This document shows, in pieces, positions 1 to 9,269 of a stretch of 64,000 nt of DNA; positions within the stretch are counted from its first letter, which is position 1, and every line of letters begins with the position of its first letter. This DNA comes from Cyanobacteria bacterium SBLK (lineage in GTDB: Bacteria > Cyanobacteriota > Cyanobacteriia > Cyanobacteriales > Spirulinaceae). A program made the position numbers and the translations under genes. Location of the stretch: assembly GCA_017746715.1 (NCBI GenBank), contig JAGHZQ010000034.1:62001-126000 (forward strand). Direction: 5' to 3'. A model generated the notes under the pieces. That model saw nothing but the letters and a program-made list of their open reading frames with translations. It was not told where the DNA came from and searched no databases.

Positions 1-294
1 GAACAATCGCCCAATTCTTCCGCATCCGTTACTATACATACTCGTCTCAATGCCCTAGAAATCTTTCTCCTGCAAACTCTCGCAACTCCCGAACTGCCTC
101 GGGTTGAAGAAGCGATCGCTCTTAAACTTCTTCCCGTTGATTCTCCCAATTCTCTAAAAATAGGCTGGTTGGGAGTCGAAAAAGTCTTGCGAAATTATAC
201 TCAATATCACCTCAATAAATCTATTCGCTCCGCCGCATTACTCGATACTTTATATCGAGACGGGGTTGGATTATCTCGGGGCAAGGTATTATGA
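1..294 (+). CDS. C-terminal end of an unrecognised protein (5' truncated by window edge)
   Basis: Frame 1 is open from the first base to a TGA at 292-294 and gives 97 residues ending in GLSRGKVL. The segment looks alpha-helical, with alternating hydrophobic and charged residues (for example RLNALEIFLLQTL and KIGWLGVEKVLRNY), contains one in-frame HIP1 site and has normal codon use, so it reads as the tail of a real gene. I cannot assign a family. The downstream DUF2358 gene is on the same strand about 107 bp away. The start lies outside the window. Confidence 0.6.
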   Translation, partial: EQSPNSSASVTIHTRLNALEIFLLQTLATPELPRVEEAIALKLLPVDSPNSLKIGWLGVEKVLRNYTQYHLNKSIRSAALLDTLYRDGVGLSRGKVL

Positions 295-401
295 CCCTAC
301 TTTAGAGCGTTCATTGAGGTTTTATATTTTTTCGGTTAATCTCGAAAAAGCGTTAAATTTTATATTTAACAAAAATTTGACTTTTGAATGTGCTAAAAAA
401 T

Positions 402-791
402 ATGGATATCCTCGATATTCTCCAAAAAGATTATCGGAATTTTCCCGATCGTCAAACCTACAGTATCTATGCGACCGACGTTTATTTTAAAGACCCGATG
501 AACGAATTTCGAGGGCGCGATCGCTACCAAAAAACCATCGCGTTTATGGCGACATGGTTTAAAAATATAGACTTAGAGGTGCGGGAAATCAGGCGATCGC
601 AAAATACCATTCACACCCAATGGACGCTAAGCTGGAATACGCCCTTACCTTGGCAACCCCGCATTACGATTCCAGGACGCAGCGAACTCCAACTCAATAC
701 AGAGAATTTGATTATTTCTCACATTGATTATTGGTATATTTCCCGCCTCGACGTACTCAAACAGCATTTTGTCCCGATTTCCCAGCCCTAA
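402..791 (+). CDS. DUF2358 family protein (NTF2-like fold)
   Basis: A small soluble protein of about 129 residues opening with MDILDILQKDY and carrying the segment IYATDVYFKDPMNEFRGRDRY, typical of cyanobacterial and plastid DUF2358 proteins, which belong to the SnoaL/NTF2-like superfamily. The biochemical role of the family is not established. An upstream in-frame ATG at 384 would add six residues (MNVLKN). I prefer the ATG at 402 because family members begin at the MDI position. It lies 40 bp upstream of the ArsA-like gene on the same strand and may be co-transcribed with it. Confidence 0.8.
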   Translation: MDILDILQKDYRNFPDRQTYSIYATDVYFKDPMNEFRGRDRYQKTIAFMATWFKNIDLEVREIRRSQNTIHTQWTLSWNTPLPWQPRITIPGRSELQLNTENLIISHIDYWYISRLDVLKQHFVPISQP

Positions 792-831
792 GTTAAAATA
801 ATGTTACGAACTTCTCAGATGGGATCGACTC

Positions 832-2007
832 ATGCGCGTAATTTTAATGACAGGGAAAGGTGGCGTTGGCAAAACCTCCGTCGCGGCAGCAACGGGACTG
901 CGTTGTGCGGAATTGGGGTACAAAACCCTTGTCCTGAGTACCGATCCCGCCCACTCCCTCGCCGATAGCTTCGATATGGACATGGAACACGAGGCCAAGC
1001 CCGTGCGATCGAATCTCTGGGGGGCAGAACTCGATGCCTTGATGGAGTTAGAGGGCAATTGGGGGGCGGTAAAACGCTATATTACCCAAGTATTACAGGC
1101 GAGGGGTCTCGATGGCGTACAAGCGGAAGAGTTGGCGGTTCTCCCCGGTATGGACGAAATTTTTGGGTTGGTACGGATGAAACGCCACTATGATGAGGCC
1201 AAATATGACGTTTTAATTGTTGATTCTGCCCCCACGGGAACGGCGTTGAGATTGCTCAGCATTCCCGAGGTCGGGGGTTGGTATATGAGAAGATTTTACA
1301 AACCTTTACAAACCATGTCTGTTGCCTTACGTCCCCTCGTAGAACCTCTGTTTAAACCGATTGCAGGATTCTCGTTACCGGATAATGAGGTGATGGATGC
1401 GCCTTACGAATTCTACGAACAAATTGAAGAATTAGAAAAGATTTTGACAGATAATACGCAAACTTCCGTGCGCTTAGTCACCAATCCCGAAAAAATGGTG
1501 ATTAAGGAATCGTTGCGCGCTCATGCTTATTTAAGTTTGTACAATGTAGCGACGGACTTAATTGTGGCCAATCGCATTATCCCGGCAGAAGTCAGCGATC
1601 CTTTTTTCAAACGCTGGAAAGAAAATCAAGAAATTTACCGCAAAGAAATTCATGAAAATTTCCATCCTTTGCCCGTGAAAGAAGTTCCTTTATATTCCGA
1701 AGAAATGTGCGGCATTGAGGCGCTAGAACGATTAAAAAATACTTTATATGGTGATGAAGATCCCTCGCAGGTTTATTACAAAGAAAGTACCGTGCGCGTG
1801 GTTCAAAAAGGCGAATATTACAGCTTAGAATTATATTTGCCCAGTATTAGCAAAGACAAAGTACAACTCAATAAAACGGGTGATGAATTAAATATCCGCA
1901 TTGGCAATCACCGCCGTAATTTAGTCCTTCCCCATGCCTTAGCGTCCTTAAATCCCGCGGGTGCAAAAATGGAATCAGATTATCTGAAAATTCGCTTTAG
2001 TGCTTGA
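832..2007 (+). CDS. ArsA/GET3-family P-loop ATPase with C-terminal HSP20-like domain
   Basis: 391 residues. The deviant Walker A GKGGVGKT is at residues 8-15, the switch I segment [12 protein letters not shown] starts at 36, and a switch II-like [13 protein letters not shown] lies near 130. These are hallmarks of the ArsA/TRC40/GET3 family. From about residue 318 a beta-rich tail ([20 protein letters not shown]) resembles the ArsA HSP20/CS-like domain found in cyanobacterial members. Family members either energise arsenite pumps or target tail-anchored membrane proteins. With no ars gene nearby and an HSP20-like tail, a membrane-protein targeting or chaperone role is more likely (inference). 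It converges with the glutaredoxin-like gene 19 bp downstream. Confidence 0.9.
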   Translation: MRVILMTGKGGVGKTSVAAATGLRCAELGYKTLVLSTDPAHSLADSFDMDMEHEAKPVRSNLWGAELDALMELEGNWGAVKRYITQVLQARGLDGVQAEELAVLPGMDEIFGLVRMKRHYDEAKYDVLIVDSAPTGTALRLLSIPEVGGWYMRRFYKPLQTMSVALRPLVEPLFKPIAGFSLPDNEVMDAPYEFYEQIEELEKILTDNTQTSVRLVTNPEKMVIKESLRAHAYLSLYNVATDLIVANRIIPAEVSDPFFKRWKENQEIYRKEIHENFHPLPVKEVPLYSEEMCGIEALERLKNTLYGDEDPSQVYYKESTVRVVQKGEYYSLELYLPSISKDKVQLNKTGDELNIRIGNHRRNLVLPHALASLNPAGAKMESDYLKIRFSA

Positions 2008-2026
2008 TTGCGAATATCTTAATGTA

Positions 2027-2296
2027 TCAAAATCCATGCTTGTGCAAAAACTTTTCTAATTGGCGAACTGAGGTACGAGGAGAAGGACGCGGTAAAACTC
2101 GCTCTTTTTCCTCTATTTCTCGAGCTAAGACGGGAATTTCGTATTGATAGGCCTCAAACCAATCCTCTCGCACGGTGATGTCGCGAAGGATCAATTCTAC
2201 GCCCTTAAAATCTTCTCCACTCAGGCATTGTTCTAGTTTTTCTTGCAGTCCTTCGCATAAATGACAGCCCGGTTTGGCATAAAGAATCAAGCGCAT
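2027..2296 (-). CDS. Glutaredoxin-like protein (DUF836 type)
   Basis: 89 residues in a thioredoxin-like fold, starting MRLILYAKPGCHLCEGL with a CHLC redox motif near residues 11-14, as in DUF836/glutaredoxin-like proteins. A cis-proline segment (YEIPVLAREI) follows at the expected place. It is translationally coupled to hisZ: the hisZ stop and this start overlap as TAATG at 2296. A disulfide or glutathione-linked redox role is inferred from the family. The substrate is unknown. Confidence 0.82.
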   Translation of the reverse strand: MRLILYAKPGCHLCEGLQEKLEQCLSGEDFKGVELILRDITVREDWFEAYQYEIPVLAREIEEKERVLPRPSPRTSVRQLEKFLHKHGF

Positions 2297-3537
2297 TATT
2301 TTTCCCCATTTTCTCCCGTTAAACTTTCAATTTTTGGCGTTCCATCCGCTTCTATCCAAACCAAACGGGAAATGCGAGCGGTGCGGGCGTATTCGAGAAT
2401 TCCTTCCGGGGAACGCCCTCCTAAATCCAATTCTACCCGGACTAAATGTTCCGAATTTCTTAAGGTTTGGGCATAGGTAATGGCAGCAATTTCTGCTTGG
2501 GGGCTGGTGGGGACAACCAACCAATCGCTGGCTGGAGTCGATCGCGGGAGCTCCTCTGAAGAGAGCAAACAAGCGTGCAACTCTTCTAAATTCAAAGCAA
2601 ACCCGATACCAGAGTGTTGCATTCCTTCCGGGTGATAGAGCTCGAGTAGGCGATCGTAGCGGCCGCCTTTTCCCAATACCCGGCATTGACTATTTTGGGT
2701 AAAAACCACTTCAAAAACAATCCCCGTATAGTAATCAATAGTTTGGATTAAACTCAAATCGAGAATGATGGGAAGATTGGGAACGCTATTGTCTAGGCGA
2801 TCGCAGAGAATTTTTAAGTCATTGACAATTTTGCGGCATTGCGTATCTAAGTCCCATTCGGATACAGTTTGCAATACATCCGCCGGTTTTCCTCGCAAAT
2901 CGAATAACATTAACCCTCGCTCTCGCAAACCATCCGTTAAATCCGGATGAGGGAGGGATTCTAAGGTTACGCGATCGAGATGGGCAATACAGTGACGCAC
3001 GACTTGGCGAATGGACTCGGGGAAGAGAGAGAGAAGCGATCGCGTCAGTTCCGCTTCTCCTAAGATAAGATGCCAGTCCGTCAACCCCAACTTTTGCAGG
3101 CTCTGAGCCAATAATAAAAGAATTTCCGTATCGGCCAAACCGCCCGGGGCGTGTAAGAGTTCTACCCCTGTTTGGTAAAACTCCATTTGCTTGCCGTGAT
3201 GTCCCCCAGAAAAGCGGCGAAAAACATTGGCATTGTAATACAGGCGTTGGGGATAGTTGCTCCCGGCCATGCGAGTCACGGCAGCCCGAGCGATCGATGC
3301 GGTAAGTTCCGGTCGCAGCCCCAACCGACCCTCTGAAGCGTCCTCTACTCGAACGACCGTGGCAGGATCGATCGCGCCTCCCGCCACGAGGGAATCCATC
3401 CGCTCTAAAGTGGAGGTAATAATACGCTGATAGCCCCATTGCTGAAAGACGTGCTGCAAGCGATCGAAAATCCAGCGTTTCTGAGCAACGTCAAGGGGCA
3501 ATAAATCTCTAGTTCCGGCTGGGGGTTGGTGGATCAT
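2296..3537 (-). CDS. hisZ: ATP phosphoribosyltransferase regulatory subunit HisZ
   Basis: 413 residues resembling a histidyl-tRNA synthetase catalytic core: N-terminal PPAGTRDLLP, motif 2-like LRPELTASIARAAV, and a C-terminal class II core with IDYYTGIVFEVV. It lacks the full anticodon-binding domain of HisRS, as expected for HisZ, the regulatory partner of short-form HisG in the first step of histidine synthesis. No hisG is in the window, so the pathway genes are dispersed. It forms an overlapping pair with the glutaredoxin-like gene. A true HisS is the main alternative and is less likely given length and domain content. Confidence 0.9.
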   Translation of the reverse strand: MIHQPPAGTRDLLPLDVAQKRWIFDRLQHVFQQWGYQRIITSTLERMDSLVAGGAIDPATVVRVEDASEGRLGLRPELTASIARAAVTRMAGSNYPQRLYYNANVFRRFSGGHHGKQMEFYQTGVELLHAPGGLADTEILLLLAQSLQKLGLTDWHLILGEAELTRSLLSLFPESIRQVVRHCIAHLDRVTLESLPHPDLTDGLRERGLMLFDLRGKPADVLQTVSEWDLDTQCRKIVNDLKILCDRLDNSVPNLPIILDLSLIQTIDYYTGIVFEVVFTQNSQCRVLGKGGRYDRLLELYHPEGMQHSGIGFALNLEELHACLLSSEELPRSTPASDWLVVPTSPQAEIAAITYAQTLRNSEHLVRVELDLGGRSPEGILEYARTARISRLVWIEADGTPKIESLTGENGEK

Positions 3538-3612
3538 GTTTTGTTGCTAACTTCCTCTTCTCTCCCTTCTTGCTCTCCCTCTATTGAGAGGGGGTTGGGG
3601 TTGGGGTGGTTT

Positions 3613-4578
3613 TCACTTTTTCTTGCCGCCAAATAACCCGAACATGCCGCCGCTACCCGATTTATTGTTATTGGACTTGCCGGATTTTCCTTTTCCAGAA
3701 TTTGATGCGGTTTGTTTGCCGCTCGTTTTTCCAGCAAGGCGATCGAGGGCGGCTTTGCCTTTAAGCCCGAGTTCGTCTTGGGGGTTGTATTGCAGGGCTT
3801 TAGTAATATGAACCTTAGCCATGCTGACCTGATTTTGTTTTAAATAGGCCAATCCCATTAAACTATGACAGGAACTATTTTTGGGATCGAGTTTGAGACC
3901 GTCCCGCAATTCCAGTATGGCTTTGGCATAATTTCCTTTTTCAATATATTCTCGCGCCCGACGCAGATAGGGATCGACTGGAGAAGTTTGGGGTTGGGGT
4001 TGAGGTACGCTCCCCGGTTTTGCTGGTTGTCCTTTTTGGGGAGGAGGCGGGGCTTTAGGGACTGTTGAGGTTGAACTGGCGGGCTTTCTGATGCCCTGTC
4101 CTTCTTTTCGCATCAGATAAACCAAATTGAGTTCGCTAATCGTGGCAATTTTTTCGAGGGCTTGAGCGATCGCCTTATACTGCCCCGAAGCCAAACCGGA
4201 TACGGCGCGTTTGTAAGCCGTATCGATATCGCCACTGGCTTGAGAGAGTTGTTGGGCTTCTTCGCTCTCGAGGGGGGGCAGCCCTTCTCCTGCCAAACGC
4301 TTTCCCGTCTGTTCGAGAACGATATGATATTCTTTGCGAGTCTTCGATTTATCCTTGAGGTTTTCGTAAGCGGGATTCACCAATTTGGATAAGATTTCAT
4401 TGGCTTGCTGGCGATCGCGATCGCTGGCATCTCTTAATTTATCCGGGTGCAAGCTATGAGCGAGTTTGAGATACTGTTTGCGAACGGCCTTGGCTTCTGT
4501 ATTGAGGGGAATTCCCAAAATCGCATAGTGATCGGTGATGTCATATTTAAAAAGTCCGCGTTGAATGTTAAAAGACAT
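3613..4578 (-). CDS. J-domain protein with C-terminal TPR repeats
   Basis: 321 residues. The N-terminal J-domain has DHYAILGIP and the HPD motif at residues 44-46, the site that stimulates Hsp70 ATPase activity. A proline-rich linker (about 165-205) leads to tetratricopeptide units (AREYIEKGNYAKAILELRDG and the following repeat). The tail is rich in Gly, Ser and Lys and ends GGMFGLFGGKKK. There is no zinc finger or client-binding C-terminal domain, so this is a class III J-protein. It probably brings DnaK to TPR-bound partners (inference). It lies upstream of hisZ on the same strand, about 75 bp apart. Confidence 0.85.
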   Translation of the reverse strand: MSFNIQRGLFKYDITDHYAILGIPLNTEAKAVRKQYLKLAHSLHPDKLRDASDRDRQQANEILSKLVNPAYENLKDKSKTRKEYHIVLEQTGKRLAGEGLPPLESEEAQQLSQASGDIDTAYKRAVSGLASGQYKAIAQALEKIATISELNLVYLMRKEGQGIRKPASSTSTVPKAPPPPQKGQPAKPGSVPQPQPQTSPVDPYLRRAREYIEKGNYAKAILELRDGLKLDPKNSSCHSLMGLAYLKQNQVSMAKVHITKALQYNPQDELGLKGKAALDRLAGKTSGKQTASNSGKGKSGKSNNNKSGSGGMFGLFGGKKK

Positions 4579-4664
4579 AATTTGCTGAATGGGAAGGAAT
4601 TAACTTATACTACCTCTTGGATTTTGAGGGGTTGTTCGATACTGCTATTTTTGCGTCTCTATTT

Positions 4665-5549
4665 TTAATCGGGTGAAGTCTTTTCTTTTTCTCCCAAATT
4701 TTTCATGGCTTCTAAGTCAGACCAAACCTGAAGGGGCGGTGTTGTCAGAAGCGAACGAGAGAGCATCCCGTGCAGGTTGCTATTAGTGGCTAAAATCCGT
4801 CCGGATTGGAGATCGAAAGGACTTTCATCATAGGCTGTTACCCGCCCTCCCGCTTCTTCGAGGAGAACTATTCCCGCCGTAATATCCCAAGGTTTCAAGC
4901 CTCGTTCCCAGTAACCGTCGAGATTGCCGCAAGCAACGAGGGCTAAATCCAATGCTGCCGACCCTCCTCTGCGAACGCCTTGGGTTAGATGGGTTAAATA
5001 GCAAAACTCGGCGTAGTTATTATCTGTCGTTTCTCGACGATCGTATGCGAAACCCGTCACGAGCAAGCTGTGACGCAGATCGGCGGTTGGGGAAACTTGT
5101 ATGGGGCGGCGATTGCAGGTTGCCCCGAGGCCTTTGGCCGCACGGTAGAGGCGATCGCTCACGGGATCGTAAATTGCCCCCACATAAGGAATATTATCGA
5201 TTAATAAGCCGATCGAAACCGACGAGGCAGGATAGCCGTGGGCATAATTTGTCGTGCCGTCTAGGGGATCGATCGCCCATAAATACCGTTCTCGAGTACC
5301 GCTAATAATTCCCGATTCTTCCGCTAAGATGGGATAATCGGGAAGATGGCGATTGAGAATTTTAATAATAATTTCTTCAGATTGCTTGTCAACTTCGGTG
5401 ACGAGATCTCCGGGTCGCTTTTCTTCAACAGATTCAATCGTTCCCCAGCGATCCCGCAGAATTGCTCCGGCAGAGAGAGCGGCTTCCGTCGCAATATCGA
5501 GGAAGATTTGCAATTGGTCGGCAGAAGGTGACTGCATGGATTTTGGCAA
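4665..5549 (-). CDS. Inositol monophosphatase family protein
   Basis: 294 residues with the family's metal and phosphate motifs: AEESG at 76-80, DPLDGTTNY at 94-102, and a C-terminal PWDITAG. These define Mg2+-dependent, Li+-sensitive phosphatases acting on inositol monophosphate, PAP or related sugar phosphates. The exact substrate cannot be read from sequence. The start could be residue 1 or the Met at residue 5. The upstream gap to the ferredoxin gene contains a heptamer repeat tract. Confidence 0.88.
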   Translation of the reverse strand: MPKSMQSPSADQLQIFLDIATEAALSAGAILRDRWGTIESVEEKRPGDLVTEVDKQSEEIIIKILNRHLPDYPILAEESGIISGTRERYLWAIDPLDGTTNYAHGYPASSVSIGLLIDNIPYVGAIYDPVSDRLYRAAKGLGATCNRRPIQVSPTADLRHSLLVTGFAYDRRETTDNNYAEFCYLTHLTQGVRRGGSAALDLALVACGNLDGYWERGLKPWDITAGIVLLEEAGGRVTAYDESPFDLQSGRILATNSNLHGMLSRSLLTTPPLQVWSDLEAMKNLGEKEKTSPD

Positions 5550-5623
5550 AGGTGTTCCCTTTTAATATCCCATGAATTGGGAGCTTCGGGAGAGGGGGGA
5601 GAAGGGGGAAGAATTTATGCTTC

Positions 5624-5651
5624 ATTCCTCATTCCTCATTCTTAATTCTTC
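5624..5651. repeat. Heptamer repeat tract (ATTCCTC/ATTCTTA), 4 units
   Basis: Four consecutive 7-bp units, ATTCCTC, ATTCCTC, ATTCTTA and ATTCTTC, fill the space between the ferredoxin stop and the inositol monophosphatase start. The exact 7-bp phase matches the short tandemly repeated repetitive (STRR) sequences known in cyanobacteria. A purine-rich stretch (5588-5610) lies beside it. Confidence 0.7.
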
Positions 5652-5653
5652 CC

Positions 5654-6022
5654 TCAGTCGTCGTCGATGGGAAAACCAAAGCGTACCCGTCCTTTGGCAA
5701 AATACTGCCCGAATTGAAGCTCGTAGACTTCATCTTCGTCTTGGGTTTCGACGCGAATATCCGATCGCGCGTAACCGACGCATAATAGAGCATATCCTTT
5801 CTTCCTCAATTCTGGGGAAAGTCCAACGGCTTCGGGTTGGTCGATATCTCCAGACAAAACCCTAACGGCACAAGCAGTACAAGCTCCATTACGACAGGAA
5901 AAGGGAAGCTCGATTTTTTGGTCTTCCAAACTGTGGAGAATATAGCGATCGCTCGGTACTCGAGCGCAATATTCTTTTCCCGTAGCGCGATCGCGTACGG
6001 ATATCTCATAAAATTCGGTCAT
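5654..6022 (-). CDS. [2Fe-2S] plant-type ferredoxin-like protein
   Basis: 122 residues with four cysteines at 43, 48, 51 and 81 in the spacing C-x4-C-x2-C-x29-C (FSCRNGACTACA ... LLCVGYA), which ligates a [2Fe-2S] cluster in plant-type ferredoxins. The C-terminal extension beyond a typical 97-residue photosynthetic ferredoxin, ending in an acidic FPIDDD, suggests one of the accessory ferredoxins rather than PetF itself. The electron-transfer partner is unknown. It is 18 bp from the PatA-like regulator upstream of it and likely shares its transcript. Confidence 0.87.
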   Translation of the reverse strand: MTEFYEISVRDRATGKEYCARVPSDRYILHSLEDQKIELPFSCRNGACTACAVRVLSGDIDQPEAVGLSPELRKKGYALLCVGYARSDIRVETQDEDEVYELQFGQYFAKGRVRFGFPIDDD

Positions 6023-6040
6023 GGGTTGTTCTCGGTGTCT

Positions 6041-7378
6041 CTAATGTGGGTTCTTAACATATTTCTCTACGGTTGCCAAAACCCGTTCGCGATCGACGGG
6101 TTTGGCGAGAAAATCTGTTGCTCCTACCATTTTTGCTCGCACGCGGTCTACCAAACCATTATTTCCCGTTAAGAAAAGAATGGGGGTATCCTTGAATTGC
6201 GTAATGCGACGGATTTGCGTGCAAATTTCATAGCCATTGGCGATCGGCATCATCAAGTCGAGAAAAATTGCCTCGGGCTGGCACTGGAGTAAAGTGGGCA
6301 CGGCTTGAACGGCTTCCCCGATGGTAATAACGCGATATCCTGCATCGGTTAGCAAGTTTTCCATCGCGTGACGAATTCTCTCGCTATCGTCAACACAGAG
6401 AATTAAACCTCGATTTTTCCTTTCAACGCGATCGCCCGCGACAGCCTGACCCGAGTCTTCAATTTCTACCAAGGCGATCGCCTTACTGCGAAAATAAGGA
6501 AGTAAATATTTCGTCAGTCCTAATAAATCTTTTTTCATGAGAATCGCGATATCCCTCAACGTCCGCTTTCCGTTCGCGACTTCAAGAAGACGATGATAGG
6601 TTTTTAGCGAGACCTGCTCTTGCAATATATCGCGATCGTTCAGGATGGGTGCTAAATTCGGCGAACATCGAGCCAGTCCGAATTTTTTCCACGCTTCCCA
6701 TGCTTTTTCGACAATTGTCAGGGATAGTTCTATTTCTAACGTCCATTCTCTGGGAAGAATTCCCGTATCGCTATGAGAAGGACGCACTCCCAAACGGGGA
6801 ATGAGAGTAAAAACATTGTCGCTTTCTGCTTGACTTCTCTCTTTTGATTGACGGGTATCGGCGACCTCTATTGCTTGTAGGATATCAAATAAAATTTCTG
6901 TGACGACTCCTCGCACGATCGCGATTTGTTGCTCTTTATTAATGAGCTTTTGCGCCGAAAGTGCGTTCAATAATCCATAATCCCGACATTCAAAGCGATC
7001 GCTTTGCTTCGTTTTGATTTCCCGAGCAATATTGGCACGAATCAATTGCCGCCGCCATCTCCGCCGTTCGTGTACGCCTTCCGATGCCCAAGCCAAACGA
7101 CCCAATGATAAATACAATTTCCATGTTTGCCCGCAAACATCAATATCGACGCGTCCGGTAAAATGCTGCTTTTGCAATCGTTTTAACTGAGATTGCAAGC
7201 TATTCTCTTCAAGTTCTTCATTATTTTTTTTCTCGGTATTCAGAGGTTTTATCTTTGCGATTTTTTGATATCTCCATTTTTCTGCATGAGATTTATGTAA
7301 ATGTGAAATACTCGATTGTCCGATTTGAACTTTTTTCGCTCCTGTCAGTTGTTGAAATTGCAAAGAGGGAGTAAACAT
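6041..7378 (-). CDS. PatA-like response regulator (PATAN/DUF4388 plus receiver), copy 1
   Basis: 445 residues. The N-terminal PATAN-type domain (FTGRVDIDV near 95, then LYLSLGRLAWASEGVHERRR) is followed by a linker and a C-terminal CheY-like receiver (LILCVDDSERIR, phosphoacceptor Asp in FLDLMMP, conserved Lys in FLAKPV). This architecture is shared by PatA and by the PixG/PilG-type regulators of cyanobacterial pili and phototaxis. There is no DNA-binding output, so signalling is probably by protein interaction. It is strongly similar end to end to the adjacent gene at 7908-9269, indicating tandem duplication. Confidence 0.85.
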   Translation of the reverse strand: MFTPSLQFQQLTGAKKVQIGQSSISHLHKSHAEKWRYQKIAKIKPLNTEKKNNEELEENSLQSQLKRLQKQHFTGRVDIDVCGQTWKLYLSLGRLAWASEGVHERRRWRRQLIRANIAREIKTKQSDRFECRDYGLLNALSAQKLINKEQQIAIVRGVVTEILFDILQAIEVADTRQSKERSQAESDNVFTLIPRLGVRPSHSDTGILPREWTLEIELSLTIVEKAWEAWKKFGLARCSPNLAPILNDRDILQEQVSLKTYHRLLEVANGKRTLRDIAILMKKDLLGLTKYLLPYFRSKAIALVEIEDSGQAVAGDRVERKNRGLILCVDDSERIRHAMENLLTDAGYRVITIGEAVQAVPTLLQCQPEAIFLDLMMPIANGYEICTQIRRITQFKDTPILFLTGNNGLVDRVRAKMVGATDFLAKPVDRERVLATVEKYVKNPH

Positions 7379-7837
7379 GATGCACTCGGAAACTTGATAA
7401 GTTTTATGACAAATTTATTAGATCTAGTCAAGAGTTTACCTCGAAGATACTTCTATTGGCAATAGATAATTGTGAAAATCATGAAGATTGTGAATCAAAA
7501 AAAACGATTGCATGACCGAATGAATACAGAAAATACTAACAATTTTACCGAACCAAGTGCAAAAAATACTGACATTTTTACCTGTCAGTTTTTCCGTAAA
7601 TGTACTGCTATAAAAAAATAGATAAAAAAAAGTTAACCTTTAAGATTTTTTATTTTTTCAGATTATATGAAAAATGTATTAGTCTGCATTTGTATCTGTG
7701 TAATTTTACAATCTTTTACTTAAACAGTTTTGCTAGCAAAATTCAGCAGCCATCCATGATTTTTTTTAAATTAGATACAAAACTTAATATTTTTTGGCGA
7801 TATTTTCACAATTAGACATTAAAACGACTGTCATGCC
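7379..7837. other. AT-rich gene-free stretch between PatA-like paralogues
   Basis: 459 bp of very AT-rich sequence. It should hold the promoter of the downstream PatA-like gene (start 7378). Near 7418-7434 is AGATCTAGTCAAG, related to ATCTACTCAAGG, which occurs twice upstream of the paralogue. A 71-codon plus-strand ORF at 7600-7815 has a low-complexity Phe/Lys/Ile composition and no clear ribosome-binding site, so I do not call it. The hairpin at 7838-7874 lies at its end. Confidence 0.5.
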
Positions 7838-7874
7838 AATATGCCACCCCACAATTGCAGGGTGGCATATTTTT
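7838..7874 (+). terminator. Rho-independent terminator-like hairpin, T-tail on plus strand
   Basis: A perfect 12-bp stem (AATATGCCACCC paired with its complement at 7860-7871), a 10-nt loop CACAATTGCA and a short T-run on the plus strand. Both flanking genes are on the minus strand. Read on the minus strand, the hairpin is not followed by a T-run. It may therefore end an unannotated plus-strand RNA, or act as an imperfect terminator for the gene at 7908-9269. Confidence 0.65.
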
Positions 7875-7907
7875 CAGATTCTTTGTCAATGGCTAGAGTA
7901 ATTGAAT

Positions 7908-9269
7908 TTATTGTCGATCCTTAATATATTGACTCGCTGCGGCCAAAACCCGATCGCGCTTGATGGGTTTGGAGAGAAAATTAGTCGCCCCGACCATCTT
8001 TGCCCGCACTCGGTCTACCAAACCATCATTTCCCGTCAGAATAATAATGGGAATCTCCTTAAAGCGATCGATGCGGCGAATTTGCGTGCAGATTTCATAG
8101 CCATTGGCGATCGGCATCATCAAATCGAGGAAAATTGCATCGGGGTTGCATTCGAGTAGGGTGGGCAAGGCTTGGATGGCTTCTCCAACGGTCACGACGC
8201 GATACCCCGCATTAGTGAGGAGCTTGTCCATGAGCAGGCGAATTTGGGAACTATCGTCAATACATAAAATCGTACCGCGATCGCCTCGTTCTGGTGTTGG
8301 GATTTGCGATTCCTCTTTCTCCTTTCTCTTTGCAGGGGAGAGGGAAGAATCTTCAATTTCCACCAATCCGAGGGCATGAGTGCGAAGATAAGGGCGCAGC
8401 AATTTAGTTAGCCCTAACAGGTCTTTTTTCATTAGAATTGCTAAATCTCGCAGGGTTCGCTTGCCATTAATCAACTCCCTCAGATGCTGGTATGTTTTAG
8501 GGGAAACTTGTCCTTGCAATTGGGTTGGATTTTTGAGAATGGGGGCTAAATTGGGCGAACATAAAGCCAAACCTGCTTTTGCCCAGCTTTCCCATGCTTT
8601 TTCTGTCATGCTCAAAGCTAATTCGATCTCGACCGTCCAATCTCTGGGAAAAATTCCCGTATCGCTATTGGAGGGTCGTACCCCCAAACGCGGGGTTAGG
8701 GTAAAAGGTAAGTTTTGGGTGGGTACGGCTGACTCGATGGGGCGATCGGCAGCCACTTGACTGAAGGAAGCCAAGCGAATGGCTTGGACGATCTCAAACA
8801 AAATTTCTGCAACCGTCCCTCGCAAAATCGCAATTTGTTGTTCTTTATCGATGAGTTTTTTTTGCGATAATAGGGTTAATAACGCATAATCCCAACATTC
8901 ATAGCGATCGCTGTCTTTGACTTGCACGCGTTGGGTAATTCCCGTACGAATTAATTGTCGTCGCCACCGCCGTCCGGGATGAATGCCTCCCGATGCCCAA
9001 GCAAAACGACCCAAGGACAAGTATAAGCACCATTGCTGTCCTTGAACGTCAATATCGAGTCGTCCGGTAAAATGCTGCTGTTGCAAGCGCTTTAACTGAG
9101 ACTTGAAACTATTGTCTTCTGGTTTCTCAATTTTTTTTTCGTTCCAGTCTATGTCATCCCAATCAGGTTGATTATCTCGAATAACTTGGGAACCCACGGT
9201 TGGGGATCCCAATATTCCCGATTTTTTTAAACTATTTTCTGGGTTTGATTCAATGGTCGTACCTTGCAC
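7908..9269 (-). CDS. PatA-like response regulator (PATAN/DUF4388 plus receiver), copy 2
   Basis: 453 residues with the same order as its downstream neighbour: a variable N-terminus, the PATAN-type domain (FTGRLDIDVQGQQWCLYLSLG), a linker containing the shared string RLGVRPSNSDTGI, and a C-terminal receiver with TILCIDDSSQIR, the phosphoacceptor in FLDLMMP and Lys in FLSKPI. The close similarity across the whole length argues for recent tandem duplication. A role in pilus or motility signalling, or in cell patterning, is inferred from PatA/PixG relatives. No cognate histidine kinase is in the window. Confidence 0.85.
   Translation of the reverse strand: MQGTTIESNPENSLKKSGILGSPTVGSQVIRDNQPDWDDIDWNEKKIEKPEDNSFKSQLKRLQQQHFTGRLDIDVQGQQWCLYLSLGRFAWASGGIHPGRRWRRQLIRTGITQRVQVKDSDRYECWDYALLTLLSQKKLIDKEQQIAILRGTVAEILFEIVQAIRLASFSQVAADRPIESAVPTQNLPFTLTPRLGVRPSNSDTGIFPRDWTVEIELALSMTEKAWESWAKAGLALCSPNLAPILKNPTQLQGQVSPKTYQHLRELINGKRTLRDLAILMKKDLLGLTKLLRPYLRTHALGLVEIEDSSLSPAKRKEKEESQIPTPERGDRGTILCIDDSSQIRLLMDKLLTNAGYRVVTVGEAIQALPTLLECNPDAIFLDLMMPIANGYEICTQIRRIDRFKEIPIIILTGNDGLVDRVRAKMVGATNFLSKPIKRDRVLAAASQYIKDRQ

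Noticed and set aside
266..490. Reading frame with LGARYYDPTLERSL, similar to the RHS core motif
   Set aside because: The string arises in another frame at the end of the protein coded from position 1, has no RHS repeats around it and stops soon after.
3584..3612. G-rich string GGGGGTTGGGGTTGGGG as a regulatory G-quadruplex
   Set aside because: Only three tracts of four or more G are present, and similar G-rich strings are frequent in cyanobacterial spacers.
7600..7815. 71-codon plus-strand ORF rich in Phe, Lys and Ile
   Set aside because: Low-complexity translation of very AT-rich DNA; no ribosome-binding site or homologue recognised.
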